DNA from: DASZHJ01 sp035581425
GTDB lineage: Bacteria; Pseudomonadota; Alphaproteobacteria; ATCC43930; CGMCC-115725
NCBI GenBank assembly: GCA_035581425.1
Contig: DATJVP010000019.1
Span: forward strand, 60,842-124,841
Direction of reading: 5' to 3'
Length of the DNA: 64,000 nucleotides
In this document: positions 1-7,394 of the stretch, piece by piece
How the letters are laid out: every line of letters starts with the position of its first letter
How positions within the stretch are numbered: position 1 is the first letter of the stretch
Notes under the pieces: generated by a model
Told to the model about the DNA's origin: nothing
The model's database searches: none
Seen by the model: only the letters and a program-made list of their open reading frames with translations
Program-made: the position numbers and the translations under genes

Positions 1-1
1 C

Positions 2-1732
2 CAGCGCGTGCGCGACACTCTCCAAGAATACTCGGCGATCGCCCACGGCAAGATCGACCTCCAGATCATCGACCCCGAGCCCTTCTCGCCGGAGGAGGAC
101 CGCGCGGTGGCGCAGGGGCTCCAGGGCGTGCCGATCGACCAGGGCGGCGAGAAGGTTTATTTCGGCCTGGTCGCCAGCAACACCACCGACGATCAGGCGC
201 TCATCCCCTTCTTCCAGACCGAGCGCGAGCGCTTCCTGGAATACGACCTCACCAAGGCGATCCGCTCGGTCGCGGCGCCGAAGAAGACGGTGGTGGGGCT
301 GGTGACGGCGCTGCCGCTCGAGGGCGACTTCGCGGCGGCGCTGATGGGCCAGCCGCTCAAGCCCTATGCGATCGTGACGCAGCTCCGCCAGCTCTACGAG
401 CTTCGAAGCCTCGGCACCGATTTCGACAAGGTCGAGGATGGCGTCGACGTCCTCATGATCGTGCAGCCGCAGAATCTGCAGGACAAGACGCTCTACGCGA
501 TCGATCAGTTCGTGCTCAAAGGCGGCCGGGCGCTCGTCTTCATCGATCCCTATTCCGAGACGCAGCTCCTGCACCCCACGCGCTTCAATCCGCCGGGCGG
601 CGGGACCGACAGCAATCTCGAGCCGCTGCTCAAGGCCTGGGGCGTGAGCATGCGGCCGAAAGTGGTGGCGGGCGATCTCGCAGCGGCGCGCAAGGTGACG
701 ACGGGCCGCGGCAGCCGGCCGGCCGCGACCGACTACGTCGCCTGGCTCGCGCTCAAGCCCGATGCGCTCAACCACGACGAGCTCGTCACCGGCGATCTCG
801 ACCGCCTCAACCTGGCGACCGCGGGCATCCTCGATCCGATCAAGGACGCCAAGACGACCTTCGTCCCGCTGATCCAGACCTCGGTCAAATCCGAGGAGAT
901 TCCCGTCGACAAGGTCGCGGGCATGCCGGACGTGGCCGGCCTCCTCGACGACTTCAAGGCGACGGGCCAGCGCCTCACGCTCGCCGCGCGCATCACCGGC
1001 CCCGCAAGCACCGCCTATCCCGACGGCCTGCCCAAGCCCAAGGAGCAGAAGCCCGACGAGAAGAAGCCGGACGAGCAGAAACCCGACCAGAGCAAGCCCG
1101 AGGAGAAGAAGCCCGCGGAGGCGCCGCCCGACCAGAGCAAGCCCGCGCCGGACCAGATCAAGGAGGCGAAACAGCCGATCAACGTGATCGTCGTCGCCGA
1201 CACCGACATCCTCGACGACCGCTTCTGGGCGCAGGTGCAGGATTTCTTCGGCGAGCAGATGATCGTGCCGAACGCCGGCAACGGCGACTTCGTCTCGAAC
1301 GCGATCGAGGTGCTCTCAGGCGGCAACGACCTCATCAGCCTGCGCAGCCGCGGCACCGCGCAGCGTCCCTTCGTCCGCGTCGAGGACATGCAGCGCGACG
1401 CCGAGGCCCGCTACCGCTCGACCGAGAAGACGCTCGAGGACAAGCTCAAGGAGACCGAGGCCAAGATCTCCGACATCCAGCAGAACAAGGGCGGCGGGGT
1501 CAACCTCACGGCGGAGCAGGCGCAGGCGATCGAGAGCTTCCGCGCGGAGATGCTGCGCACGCGCGCGCAGCTCCGGGAGGTGCAGCGCGCCCTTCGACAA
1601 GACATCGACGGCCTGAAGACCCGGCTCGAGTTCTTCGACATCGCCTTCGTCCCTATCCTCGTGGGCATCGTGGCGCTCGTCCTCGGCGCGATCCGGCTGC
1701 GCCGGCGCAGCCGCCCGACGGTCCACGAGTGA
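2..1732 (+). CDS. GldG-type ABC transporter auxiliary protein, 5' end outside window
   Basis: The reading frame is open to the left edge, so the N-terminus, probably including the first membrane segment, is missing. What remains looks like the periplasmic part of the GldG / ABC_transp_aux family: a Rossmann-like region (roughly the first 330 residues), a very lysine/proline/aspartate-rich linker at about nt 1030-1175, a coiled-coil stretch before the C-terminus and one C-terminal membrane helix (about residues 545-563) followed by a basic tail. Family members work with an ABC ATPase and permease in an exporter of unknown substrate, best known from Bacteroidetes gliding loci but common in non-gliding proteobacteria. 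The DUF4340 gene 16 bp downstream is the usual partner, so an operon is inferred. The ATPase and permease would lie upstream, outside the window. Confidence 0.85.
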   Translation, partial: QRVRDTLQEYSAIAHGKIDLQIIDPEPFSPEEDRAVAQGLQGVPIDQGGEKVYFGLVASNTTDDQALIPFFQTERERFLEYDLTKAIRSVAAPKKTVVGLVTALPLEGDFAAALMGQPLKPYAIVTQLRQLYELRSLGTDFDKVEDGVDVLMIVQPQNLQDKTLYAIDQFVLKGGRALVFIDPYSETQLLHPTRFNPPGGGTDSNLEPLLKAWGVSMRPKVVAGDLAAARKVTTGRGSRPAATDYVAWLALKPDALNHDELVTGDLDRLNLATAGILDPIKDAKTTFVPLIQTSVKSEEIPVDKVAGMPDVAGLLDDFKATGQRLTLAARITGPASTAYPDGLPKPKEQKPDEKKPDEQKPDQSKPEEKKPAEAPPDQSKPAPDQIKEAKQPINVIVVADTDILDDRFWAQVQDFFGEQMIVPNAGNGDFVSNAIEVLSGGNDLISLRSRGTAQRPFVRVEDMQRDAEARYRSTEKTLEDKLKETEAKISDIQQNKGGGVNLTAEQAQAIESFRAEMLRTRAQLREVQRALRQDIDGLKTRLEFFDIAFVPILVGIVALVLGAIRLRRRSRPTVHE

Positions 1733-1748
1733 GTGGCGGGAGACGCCC

Positions 1749-2837
1749 ATGAAGACCAAGCGCCTATATCTCCTGATGCTCGCGGCACTCCTCTCGGCGA
1801 TCGCGGCGGTGGCCGTTTCGCTGAGCGGCGGGTCCCACCGCGCCGATCCGCTCGCGGGGAGGCCCGTGCTCGCGCGTATCAAGAGCGACCCCAGCGCCGT
1901 CGCCAAGGTGGTCCTCACGGGCCCCAAGGGCACCATCACCTTGAACCGCGCCGAGAGCGGCTGGACCGTCGGCGAGAAAGCCGGCTTTCCTGCCGATCCC
2001 CAGAAGACGCGCCGGCTTTTGCTGGGCCTCGCGGAGATCACCTACGTAGAGCCCAAGACCGCGCTACCCGCGCTCTATTCGCGCCTCGATCTCGACGATC
2101 CCGGCAAGGACAAGAGCCAATCGATCCTGGTCGAGGCCGACGACGCGCAAGGCGCCGTCCTCGGCAAGCTCATCGTCGGCAAGCGCCGCATCGATGAGCT
2201 CGGCGGCGGCAATGACGGCGTCTATCTCCGGATGCAAGGCGAGGCGCAGTCCTGGCTCGCCAAGGGCACGCTCGACCTCGACGGCGACGTCCTGCAATGG
2301 CTCGACCGTCGCTTCGTCGACCTCCCGGATGCGCGCATCAAGCAGGTGACGATCCAGCAGCCCGACGGCGCCAAGATCGTCATGGCTCGTGAGAAGCCCG
2401 AGGACAAATTCGCCCTCAAGGACATGCCGGCCGATCGCAAGCTCAAGAGCGACACGATCCTCGTCGACCCCGCGACCGCGCTGCAGGCTTTCGACCTCAC
2501 GGACGTGAAGCGCGCGCAGGATCTCCCCTTCCCGAAGGACGGTCTGGTCGTCGCGACCTACGAGACCTTCGACGGGCTCACGGTGCGCGTGCAGCTCCTG
2601 AAGCAGGGCGACGCTTTCTGGATCACTCTCGCGGCCGAAGGGGGGAGCGACGAGAAGGTGAAGGCCGAAGCGGAGGGCCTCAACAAGCGCTGGTCGGGTT
2701 GGGTCTATGGCGCGGGCTCTTCGAAGGGAGCGGCGCTCGCGACGAAGCTCGAGGACGTGCTGGAGCCGAAAGCGCCGCCCGCGCCCGCCCCCGGCACTCC
2801 CGCTCCGCCAACGCCGGGCCAGAGCCCGAAGCCCTGA
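1749..2837 (+). CDS. DUF4340 domain protein
   Basis: This 362-residue protein starts with a basic, hydrophobic N-terminal segment (residues 4-26) that can act as an uncleaved signal anchor. The rest is a predicted periplasmic region with the DUF4340 pattern: repeated beta modules that begin by testing charged/aromatic positions such as GWTVGEKAGFPAD. It ends in a proline/alanine-rich tail. A GGGAG ribosome site lies about 7 bases before the ATG. DUF4340 proteins nearly always follow GldG-type auxiliary proteins in ABC export operons, as here. The molecular function is unknown; a periplasmic accessory role is inferred from context. The annotation as DUF4340 is confident, the role is not. Confidence 0.85.
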   Translation: MKTKRLYLLMLAALLSAIAAVAVSLSGGSHRADPLAGRPVLARIKSDPSAVAKVVLTGPKGTITLNRAESGWTVGEKAGFPADPQKTRRLLLGLAEITYVEPKTALPALYSRLDLDDPGKDKSQSILVEADDAQGAVLGKLIVGKRRIDELGGGNDGVYLRMQGEAQSWLAKGTLDLDGDVLQWLDRRFVDLPDARIKQVTIQQPDGAKIVMAREKPEDKFALKDMPADRKLKSDTILVDPATALQAFDLTDVKRAQDLPFPKDGLVVATYETFDGLTVRVQLLKQGDAFWITLAAEGGSDEKVKAEAEGLNKRWSGWVYGAGSSKGAALATKLEDVLEPKAPPAPAPGTPAPPTPGQSPKP

Positions 2838-2845
2838 CGGGGCAT

Positions 2846-3058
2846 GTGAGCGAGCGCTCGCCGGTCTCACCCTGCGCCAGCGTCTGCGCGCTCGATCCCG
2901 CGACCGGGCTCTGCCGCGGCTGCTTCCGGACCATCGACGAAATCGCCCGTTGGACGACACTCTCGGCCGAGGAGAAGCGGCGCGTTCTCGCAGCGGTAGA
3001 GGAGCGGCGGGCGCGGCTGCAAGGGGGGCATGCGCCGGGCGCGCCCCGCGAGGGTTGA
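2846..3058 (+). CDS. DUF1289 small cysteine-rich protein
   Basis: A 70-residue protein beginning at a GTG just after the DUF4340 stop. Four cysteines at positions 10, 14, 23 and 26 (SPCASVC ... GLCRGC) are followed by RTIDEIARW, the signature of the DUF1289 / YdhL-like family. The cysteines probably bind zinc or an iron-sulfur cluster, but the function of the family is not known. The C-terminal half is a charged helix. The frame continues upstream inside the DUF4340 gene, but the family always starts close to the first cysteine pair, so the GTG is preferred. Its 8-base distance from the upstream stop suggests co-transcription. Confidence 0.8.
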   Translation: MSERSPVSPCASVCALDPATGLCRGCFRTIDEIARWTTLSAEEKRRVLAAVEERRARLQGGHAPGAPREG

Positions 3059-3127
3059 TCGCCGAGGCCCGCGCCCCAATCTAGGCGAGGCGGCGCCCGA
3101 TCGAGAGCGCCTCGCAGAAAGGCCCCC

Positions 3128-3985
3128 ATGAGTGCCTCCGTTTCCACATCCACCGGCGGCACGGAGCGGCCGGTTGCGCGCCTCGTCCGCGGCATGCCCG
3201 CGAGCGACGGCGCCGGCGTCCGCCTCACCCGCGTGATCGGGCAACCTGTCCTCCCCGGGCTCGATCCTTTCCTGCTGCTCGACGAGTTCCGTTCCGACAA
3301 TCCCGGCGACTACATCGCGGGCTTTCCGGACCATCCGCATCGCGGCTTCGAGACCGTGACCTATCTGATCGCGGGCCGCATGCGTCATGCCGACAACAAG
3401 GGCCATGCGGGTCTCCTCGGGCCCGGCAGCGTACAGTGGATGACCGCGGGACGCGGCATCGTCCACTCGGAGATGCCGGAGCAGGAGAACGGCCTCCTGC
3501 AGGGCTTTCAGCTCTGGGTGAATCTTCCGGCCGCGCGCAAGATGACGGCTCCGCGCTATCAGGAGATCGCGGCGACGGGCATTCCGGAGGTCGTGCTCGA
3601 AGGCGGCATTCGCGCGCGCGTGATCGCCGGAAGCTTCGCGGGCGCGAACGGGCCCATCGACGCCGAGACCACGGCGCCGCTCTACCTCGATCTCTCGCTG
3701 CCGGCGGGAAGCGCGCTCAGCGTTCCCGTTCCTGCCGGTCACAACGCCTTTGCCTATGTCTTCGAGGGCGGCGTGGAGATCGCGGGCACCGAGGTTCCGA
3801 CTTCGGCGCTCGCCGTGCTCGGCGCGGGCGATAGGGTCGCGATCCGCGCGGCTGCACCCGCGCGCCTTCTCGCGGTCGCGGGCAAGCCGATCGCCGAGCC
3901 CGTCGCGCGCTACGGCCCCTTTGTCATGAACACGGAATTGGAGATCCGCCAGGCCATCCGCGACTTCCAGAGCGGCCTCTTCTGA
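3128..3985 (+). CDS. Pirin family protein
   Basis: A 285-residue bicupin protein. The N-terminal cupin carries the pirin metal-site pattern: HPHRGFET (two histidines), then GSVQWMTAGRGIVHSE, which supplies the third histidine and the glutamate. The second, degenerate cupin occupies roughly residues 170-275. Bacterial pirins bind Fe(II) or another metal; some oxidise quercetin, others act as redox-linked partners of metabolic enzymes, and the sequence alone does not say which applies. It stands alone between the DUF1289 gene and convergent lipoprotein gene. Length and motifs are normal for the family. Confidence 0.92.
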   Translation: MSASVSTSTGGTERPVARLVRGMPASDGAGVRLTRVIGQPVLPGLDPFLLLDEFRSDNPGDYIAGFPDHPHRGFETVTYLIAGRMRHADNKGHAGLLGPGSVQWMTAGRGIVHSEMPEQENGLLQGFQLWVNLPAARKMTAPRYQEIAATGIPEVVLEGGIRARVIAGSFAGANGPIDAETTAPLYLDLSLPAGSALSVPVPAGHNAFAYVFEGGVEIAGTEVPTSALAVLGAGDRVAIRAAAPARLLAVAGKPIAEPVARYGPFVMNTELEIRQAIRDFQSGLF

Positions 3986-4002
3986 ACCTGCGCGGGCGCG
4001 GC

Positions 4003-4266
4003 CTAGTCCGGCTTCGGATAGGTGCCGGTGTAGCCGGTGACGCGGGAGGGTTGGGTCTCGGTGTAGCAATCCACCGTCGCGAGGGTGCGATAGCAATACT
4101 GCACGGGGGTTGCTGGCGGCGGGGCATTTGCGGCCGTGGCGCTCGGCTGCGTCGCCCCCCAGCGGCTCTGAGGCGGCGCAAATTCCGTGCGATCCTGCCA
4201 GACATTGCAGGCGGATAGCCCCGCAAGCAGGGCGAGGAGCAGGAGCGGTCGGCGCGGAAACGGCAT
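4003..4266 (-). CDS. Small lipoprotein (hypothetical)
   Basis: An 87-residue protein with a classic lipoprotein signal: two arginines, a leucine-rich core and the lipobox LSAC with cysteine at position 20. The frame is open further upstream, but the ATG at 4266 places the signal peptide correctly. The mature part is short and proline/alanine-rich, then contains YCYRTLATVDCYTE, a two-cysteine motif seen in small alphaproteobacterial outer-membrane lipoproteins of unknown function. The two cysteines may form a disulfide in the periplasm. It is transcribed away from a second lipoprotein gene at 4365; the roughly 100 bp between them must hold both promoters. Confidence 0.75.
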   Translation of the reverse strand: MPFPRRPLLLLALLAGLSACNVWQDRTEFAPPQSRWGATQPSATAANAPPPATPVQYCYRTLATVDCYTETQPSRVTGYTGTYPKPD

Positions 4267-4364
4267 GGGCGGCGAGGTCCGGCGGGATCGGGGTTGCGCG
4301 AGCGCGGTTTGCAGCCGATATCTAAGGCACTCCGGGGTTAATCTTTGGTTTACCGGCGGCACAG

Positions 4365-4682
4365 ATGAAACGGGCTCTCCCGCTCTTCCTCTTGATGGGC
4401 CTTGCCGCCTGTTCCGGCAGCGGGCAATGGAGCAAATCCGGGGTGAGCCCGGAGACCGCGCGCGCGGACCTCGACGCCTGCGAGTCCGAGGCCAGGACGG
4501 CGACCCGCCGCGACCAGAACATCGACGCCGACATCATGGCGACCCGCAGCCAGGATTGGCAGCGCTCCGGCACGCTCGGCCTCAAGCGCGACACCCTCAA
4601 CATGCAGAACCAGAACCGCACCGGCGACATGGTCGGCATCTGCATGCGAGCGAAGGGGTACTCCTCTCCGGACGAGCCCTGA
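4365..4682 (+). CDS. Small lipoprotein (hypothetical)
   Basis: A 105-residue protein with an N-terminal lipoprotein signal ending in the lipobox LAAC (cysteine 16). The mature part is charged, contains VSPETARADLDACESEA and later GICMRAKGY, a pattern seen in small secreted alphaproteobacterial proteins where a pair of cysteines (in DACE and GICM) brackets a helical region. Function is not known. It is divergent from the lipoprotein at 4003-4266 and is followed directly by the repeat-rich, gene-poor stretch 4683-5092. Confidence 0.75.
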   Translation: MKRALPLFLLMGLAACSGSGQWSKSGVSPETARADLDACESEARTATRRDQNIDADIMATRSQDWQRSGTLGLKRDTLNMQNQNRTGDMVGICMRAKGYSSPDEP

Positions 4683-4722
4683 GTGCGGGAATGCAGTTTC
4701 GATCCCGCGACACCCCGAACGG

Positions 4723-4868
4723 CTTGAGCGTCGTCGGTCCTCCAGCTATCGTCGCGATGCGATTGCGAGGGCGGAAAGTGTGCCGCCACACCAGCCTTCG
4801 GGATGGTAATTAAGGGCTCCTTACGGAGTTGCCCCAAGAGATCCGGGTGTGCGCCCCGGGGTAGTCGC
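4723..4868 (+). repeat. Structured direct repeat, copy 1
   Basis: First of two closely similar copies (the second is at 5005-5147) lying about 283 bp apart in the same orientation. The best-conserved core is GATGCGATTGCGAGGGCGGA, followed by GGTAATTAAGGGCTC. Near the right end there are two hairpins: GGGC/CTCC-TTAC-GGAG/GCCC at 4814-4835 and CCGGG-N7-CCCGG at about 4843-4859. Differences between the copies keep the hairpins, which suggests that RNA or DNA structure is under selection. Read on the minus strand, the left end carries a GGAGG site followed by ACGCTC, where the other copy has ATGCTC. The nature of the element is unknown; a duplicated leader, small RNA or dead mobile fragment are all possible. 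Confidence 0.7.
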
Positions 4869-4870
4869 GG

Positions 4871-4900
4871 CAAAGGCCCGGAGCAATCCGGGCCTTTGCT
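4871..4900 (+). terminator. Perfect hairpin, probable intrinsic terminator
   Basis: CAAAGGCCCGG at 4871-4881 and CCGGGCCTTTG at 4888-4898 form a perfect 11-bp stem with a six-base loop, followed by CTTTTCCC. This is the form of a Rho-independent terminator for plus-strand transcripts, with a short T run. It sits immediately after repeat copy 1, so it could end a transcript running from the lipoprotein at 4365 or from within the repeat itself. Confidence 0.55.
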
Positions 4901-5004
4901 TTTCCCACCGCACGCTCGCGCCGAACCCGCGCCCGCGGGAACGCGGCGGTTCAACCCCGAGCCCACGGAGAATGTGCCGCGACGCATGGTGAGCGAGGCA
5001 AACA

Positions 5005-5147
5005 GATTGAGCATCGTCGGTCCTCCAGGTATCGTCGCGATGCGATTGCGAGGGCGGAAAGTGTCCCGCCGCACCGGCCGAAAGGGCGGTAATTAAGGGC
5101 TCTTCGGAGCCCCCAAGAGATCCGGGTGAGCGCCCCGGGGTGATCGC
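5005..5147 (+). repeat. Structured direct repeat, copy 2
   Basis: Second copy of the element at 4723-4868. Here the first hairpin is GGGCTC-TTCG-GAGCCC (5097-5112), which has the especially stable C(UUCG)G tetraloop when read as plus-strand RNA; the second is CCGGG-N7-CCCGG, as in copy 1. The stretch between the copies (4901-5004) shows no gene that can be supported. On the minus strand the left end holds GGAGGACCGACG followed by ATG, a good ribosome site plus start, but the frame that follows resembles nothing recognisable. The right end of this copy runs into the 3' end of the cas3-cas6e remnant, so insertion of the element, or a deletion ending at it, helped break that gene. Confidence 0.7.
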
Positions 5148-5665
5148 TGGCCCTGAGCCGAAAGCCACTTGCGTCCCACCTCCTCGGCGATCGCGTGGCG
5201 GCGCTCTCTCCGCTCCGCAGGCGACAGCTCCTTCAGCGCGGCCGCAATCGGATCGATGCGCTTGCCGCGCGGTTCGCCCTCGACCGGCAGACTGCGCGCG
5301 GGATTGGCGCGGAGGCAAAAGCGCAGCCGGTCGCCGGCCCGCAGGGACGGCTCGAACGGCTGCGTCTCGATCTCGAAGAGGTTGTGGCGATCTTGGTCGG
5401 CGGCCTTTTTCTGGAAAACGCGCGAGAATTTGCCGAGGTCGTGCAGCGTCAGCAGAAACGCAAACAGACCCTCGGTATCCTTCAGAGACCAGTCGAGCGA
5501 GCTCGCGATCCGAAGAAAGAGGCCATGATGCGATCGCGCCAACTGCTTCCCGACGGCCGCAACATCGAGCGAATGCATCCAGAGCGGATGTTTGCGAGGT
5601 CCCCGACCATCCCGTGGCCGCGCCTTGCCCCAGAAGGGCCGAAAGTTCGGCTGCATGTGCTCCAC
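5093..5665 (-). pseudogene. cas3 HD domain fused in frame to a cas6e fragment (type I-E CRISPR-Cas scar)
   Basis: The 190-residue frame is a chimera. Residues 11-88 match the start of Cas3: FWGKARP, HPLWMHSLDVAAVG (first metal histidine, H31) and LHDLGKFSRVFQ with the H75-D76 pair of the HD nuclease. From about residue 95 to 173 it matches the middle of Cas6e (CasE/Cse3): FEIETQPFEPSLRAGDRLRF, LRANP, then RRHAIAEEVGRKWL. The last 17 residues are coded by structured repeat copy 2. In a type I-E operon cas3 lies upstream of cas8e, cse2, cas7, cas5 and cas6e, so one deletion could have removed everything between. Cas3 helicase, the Cas6e N-terminal half, cas1, cas2 and any CRISPR array are absent here. 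The start is GTG 5665 or ATG 5656. Expression of the fusion cannot be excluded but loss of function is far more likely. Confidence 0.8.
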
Positions 5666-5750
5666 TCGCCGTTCGAAATCGGCGAAGGCGCGGGCCGCCG
5701 CCGGCTGGCTCTCAATGCTGTCCTACGCGGTGCCAAATTTTTTTCGAGAA

Positions 5751-5827
5751 TGGCGCGCCCGAGAGGATTCGAACCCCTAACCCCCAGATCCGTAGTCTGG
5801 TGCTCTATCCAGTTGAGCTACGGGCGC
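5751..5827 (-). tRNA. tRNA-Arg (anticodon ACG)
   Basis: The minus strand reads GCGCCCG TA GCTC ... GAGC, an anticodon arm CCAGA-CTACGGA-TCTGG, and a T arm containing GGTTCGAATCC, closing with CGGGCGC, discriminator G and an encoded CCA. The seven-base acceptor stem pairs perfectly and the total is 77 nt. The anticodon read from the loop is ACG, so the tRNA decodes CGU/CGC/CGA arginine codons after conversion of A34 to inosine. Its 3' end faces the decayed cas/repeat patch at lower coordinates, which is the usual geometry for an integration site. Confidence 0.95.
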
Positions 5828-6170
5828 ACTGGCGGGATCGCATGGTCCCGTATGGAGGCCGCGGACACTAGCGGAACGGCCCTGACGAGGCAACCCCGGG
5901 CGACGTCGTCGCCGCGGCGCGCGGCGCGCTCGAATCGAGACGCACGTCGAGCCGCCGCCGCCGCCGATTCGGCGGCGCGCGCACCGCTTCGGCTCTCACC
6001 CGGTCGGGCGGCACCTACCCGGAAGGGGTCCGAAACGGCTTGTGGGGGGAGGGGGCATTGCGTAATATCCCGGACCTGAATCATAAGGTGCGATTAACAC
6101 TTGCACCTAAGGCGCCGGGGGGAGCCGACGCCAGCGTCGGAAAAGGGGAGACAGACCAGTCGCCATCCCA
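5828..6170. other. Gene-free stretch upstream of a lipoprotein gene
   Basis: No coding frame can be supported in these 343 bp. The first half is GC-rich and low in complexity (runs of GCC/CGG); around 6050-6110 it becomes more AT-rich, with TTGCGTAATATCC and TGCGATTAACACTTGCACC, the most likely place for the promoter of the lipoprotein at 6171. AGGTGC at about 6090 and GCACCT at about 6107 form a short inverted repeat that could be a regulator site. No sigma-70 hexamer pair close to consensus was found. Confidence 0.4.
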
Positions 6171-7355
6171 ATGCTCAAGCTTCGCTCGCATCTTATGATC
6201 ATCGTGGCGACTGCAATGCTCGCCGGATGCTCCTTCGTCGACGACAGTCTCATGCCCGTGCTCACGGGCGAGGAGCCGTCCGACCAGCCGACCTCGACCT
6301 CGCAGGCCTCGGGATATCCCCCGCCCCAGCAGATACCGCCCTCACCGGCAGAATCGAATCCTCAGCCAACGGTCTCGCAAGTACCGGCGCCGCCGCCGGT
6401 GACCAGCGGCAATTACAACGCTGGGCCCGTCACGCCCGGCGCGAGCACCGGCACTTATGTCGGTCAGAAGGTCGCGGGGCTGCGTGCGGATTTGCAGCGC
6501 CTGCAGGCCAATATCAATCAGCATAACGCCGAGCTGCAGCAGTCTCGCCAGCAGATTTCGCAGGACGCGTCGAACTATTACAACTTGGTCGCGTCGGTGA
6601 ACTCGCGGCTCCAGGTCGGGACCACGCCGGGCAATCCGCAGCTCCAGGCGCAGTGGAACTCTGCGCAGGCTGCCTTGACGCGACTCAGCGACGACATCGC
6701 CCGCCTCAATACGATCTCGAATGCCACGGCAAGCGACTCCGCGCTCGCGGCCTACATCCTCGAATCCGTGCGCGCAGCCTATGGGCTGCAGGGCGCAGTC
6801 GAGGAGGATCACCGCCAGCTCGCGACGCTCGAGAACGACTGCAATCGCACCGTCGTGCTGATCGACCGCCTGCTCAACGACATCAGCGAGGACATCAGCC
6901 GCCAGAGCAATTACGTCAGCAACGAGCGCCGCAACCTCACGATGCTGTCGCTCGCGATCAAGAACGGCGAGCTCTACGGCCAGAGCCTCAGCAACCGCGC
7001 CTATTCGAGCGCGTCGACGCAGCAGGTTGCCTCCGCATCGAGCGGGCGCGCGGACCGCCGGCCGCTCATGGTGATCCGCTTCGACCGGTCGAACGTCGCC
7101 TACGAGCAGGCGCTCTATACCGCCGTGAGCCGAGCGCTGGAGCGCAGGCCAGGCGCCGTCTTCGACGTGGTCGCGGTGGCGCCGTCGAGCGGAACGCCGG
7201 GCCAGGTCGCGCTCAACACCACAACCTCCAAGCGCAACGCCGATGCGGTCGTGCGCTCGCTCACCAACATGGGCCTGCCTCCAGAGCGCATCAATCTCTC
7301 CTCGACCACCAGCTCCTCCGCGCAAGCCAGCGAAGTCCAAATCTACGTGCGCTGA
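6171..7355 (+). CDS. Lipoprotein with coiled coil and OmpA-like C-terminal region (hypothetical)
   Basis: A 394-residue protein with a lipoprotein signal ending in LAGC (cysteine 20). After a proline/serine-rich linker (residues 35-90) comes a long helical, glutamine-rich region (about 100-270) likely to form a coiled coil. The last 100 residues (from RRPLMVIRFDRSN) have an alternating pattern and end in RNADAVVRSLTNMGLPPERI ... EVQIYVR, which resembles the peptidoglycan-binding OmpA/MotB fold without its usual aspartate and arginine motif. That suggests an outer-membrane lipoprotein reaching toward the cell wall, but this is inference. It stands alone, with gpt 39 bp downstream. The start could also be the ATG at 6195. 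Confidence 0.7.
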   Translation: MLKLRSHLMIIVATAMLAGCSFVDDSLMPVLTGEEPSDQPTSTSQASGYPPPQQIPPSPAESNPQPTVSQVPAPPPVTSGNYNAGPVTPGASTGTYVGQKVAGLRADLQRLQANINQHNAELQQSRQQISQDASNYYNLVASVNSRLQVGTTPGNPQLQAQWNSAQAALTRLSDDIARLNTISNATASDSALAAYILESVRAAYGLQGAVEEDHRQLATLENDCNRTVVLIDRLLNDISEDISRQSNYVSNERRNLTMLSLAIKNGELYGQSLSNRAYSSASTQQVASASSGRADRRPLMVIRFDRSNVAYEQALYTAVSRALERRPGAVFDVVAVAPSSGTPGQVALNTTTSKRNADAVVRSLTNMGLPPERINLSSTTSSSAQASEVQIYVR

Positions 7356-7394
7356 CCGCGTAAATCGGGCGGAAGCGCCGCCCGCATCTGTGCC

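Noticed and set aside
4338..4352. TTAA-N7-TTTA as a CtrA site before the lipoprotein at 4365
   Set aside because: One mismatch to the consensus, only 13 bases from the start codon, and no second site; not enough to report.
4322..5074. 250-residue minus-strand frame with GGAGG and ATG at repeat copy 2
   Set aside because: It runs through both repeat copies, a terminator hairpin and the antisense of a lipoprotein gene, and no part resembles a protein family.
4841..5147. CCGGG-N7-CCCGG motifs as CRISPR repeats next to the cas remnant
   Set aside because: Only two copies about 280 bp apart inside a longer duplicated element; the sequence does not fit type I-E repeats, and there is no repeat-spacer periodicity.
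5195..6079. 294-residue plus-strand frame across the cas remnant and tRNA
   Set aside because: It reads through the tRNA-Arg gene and is antisense to the Cas3 and Cas6e motifs.
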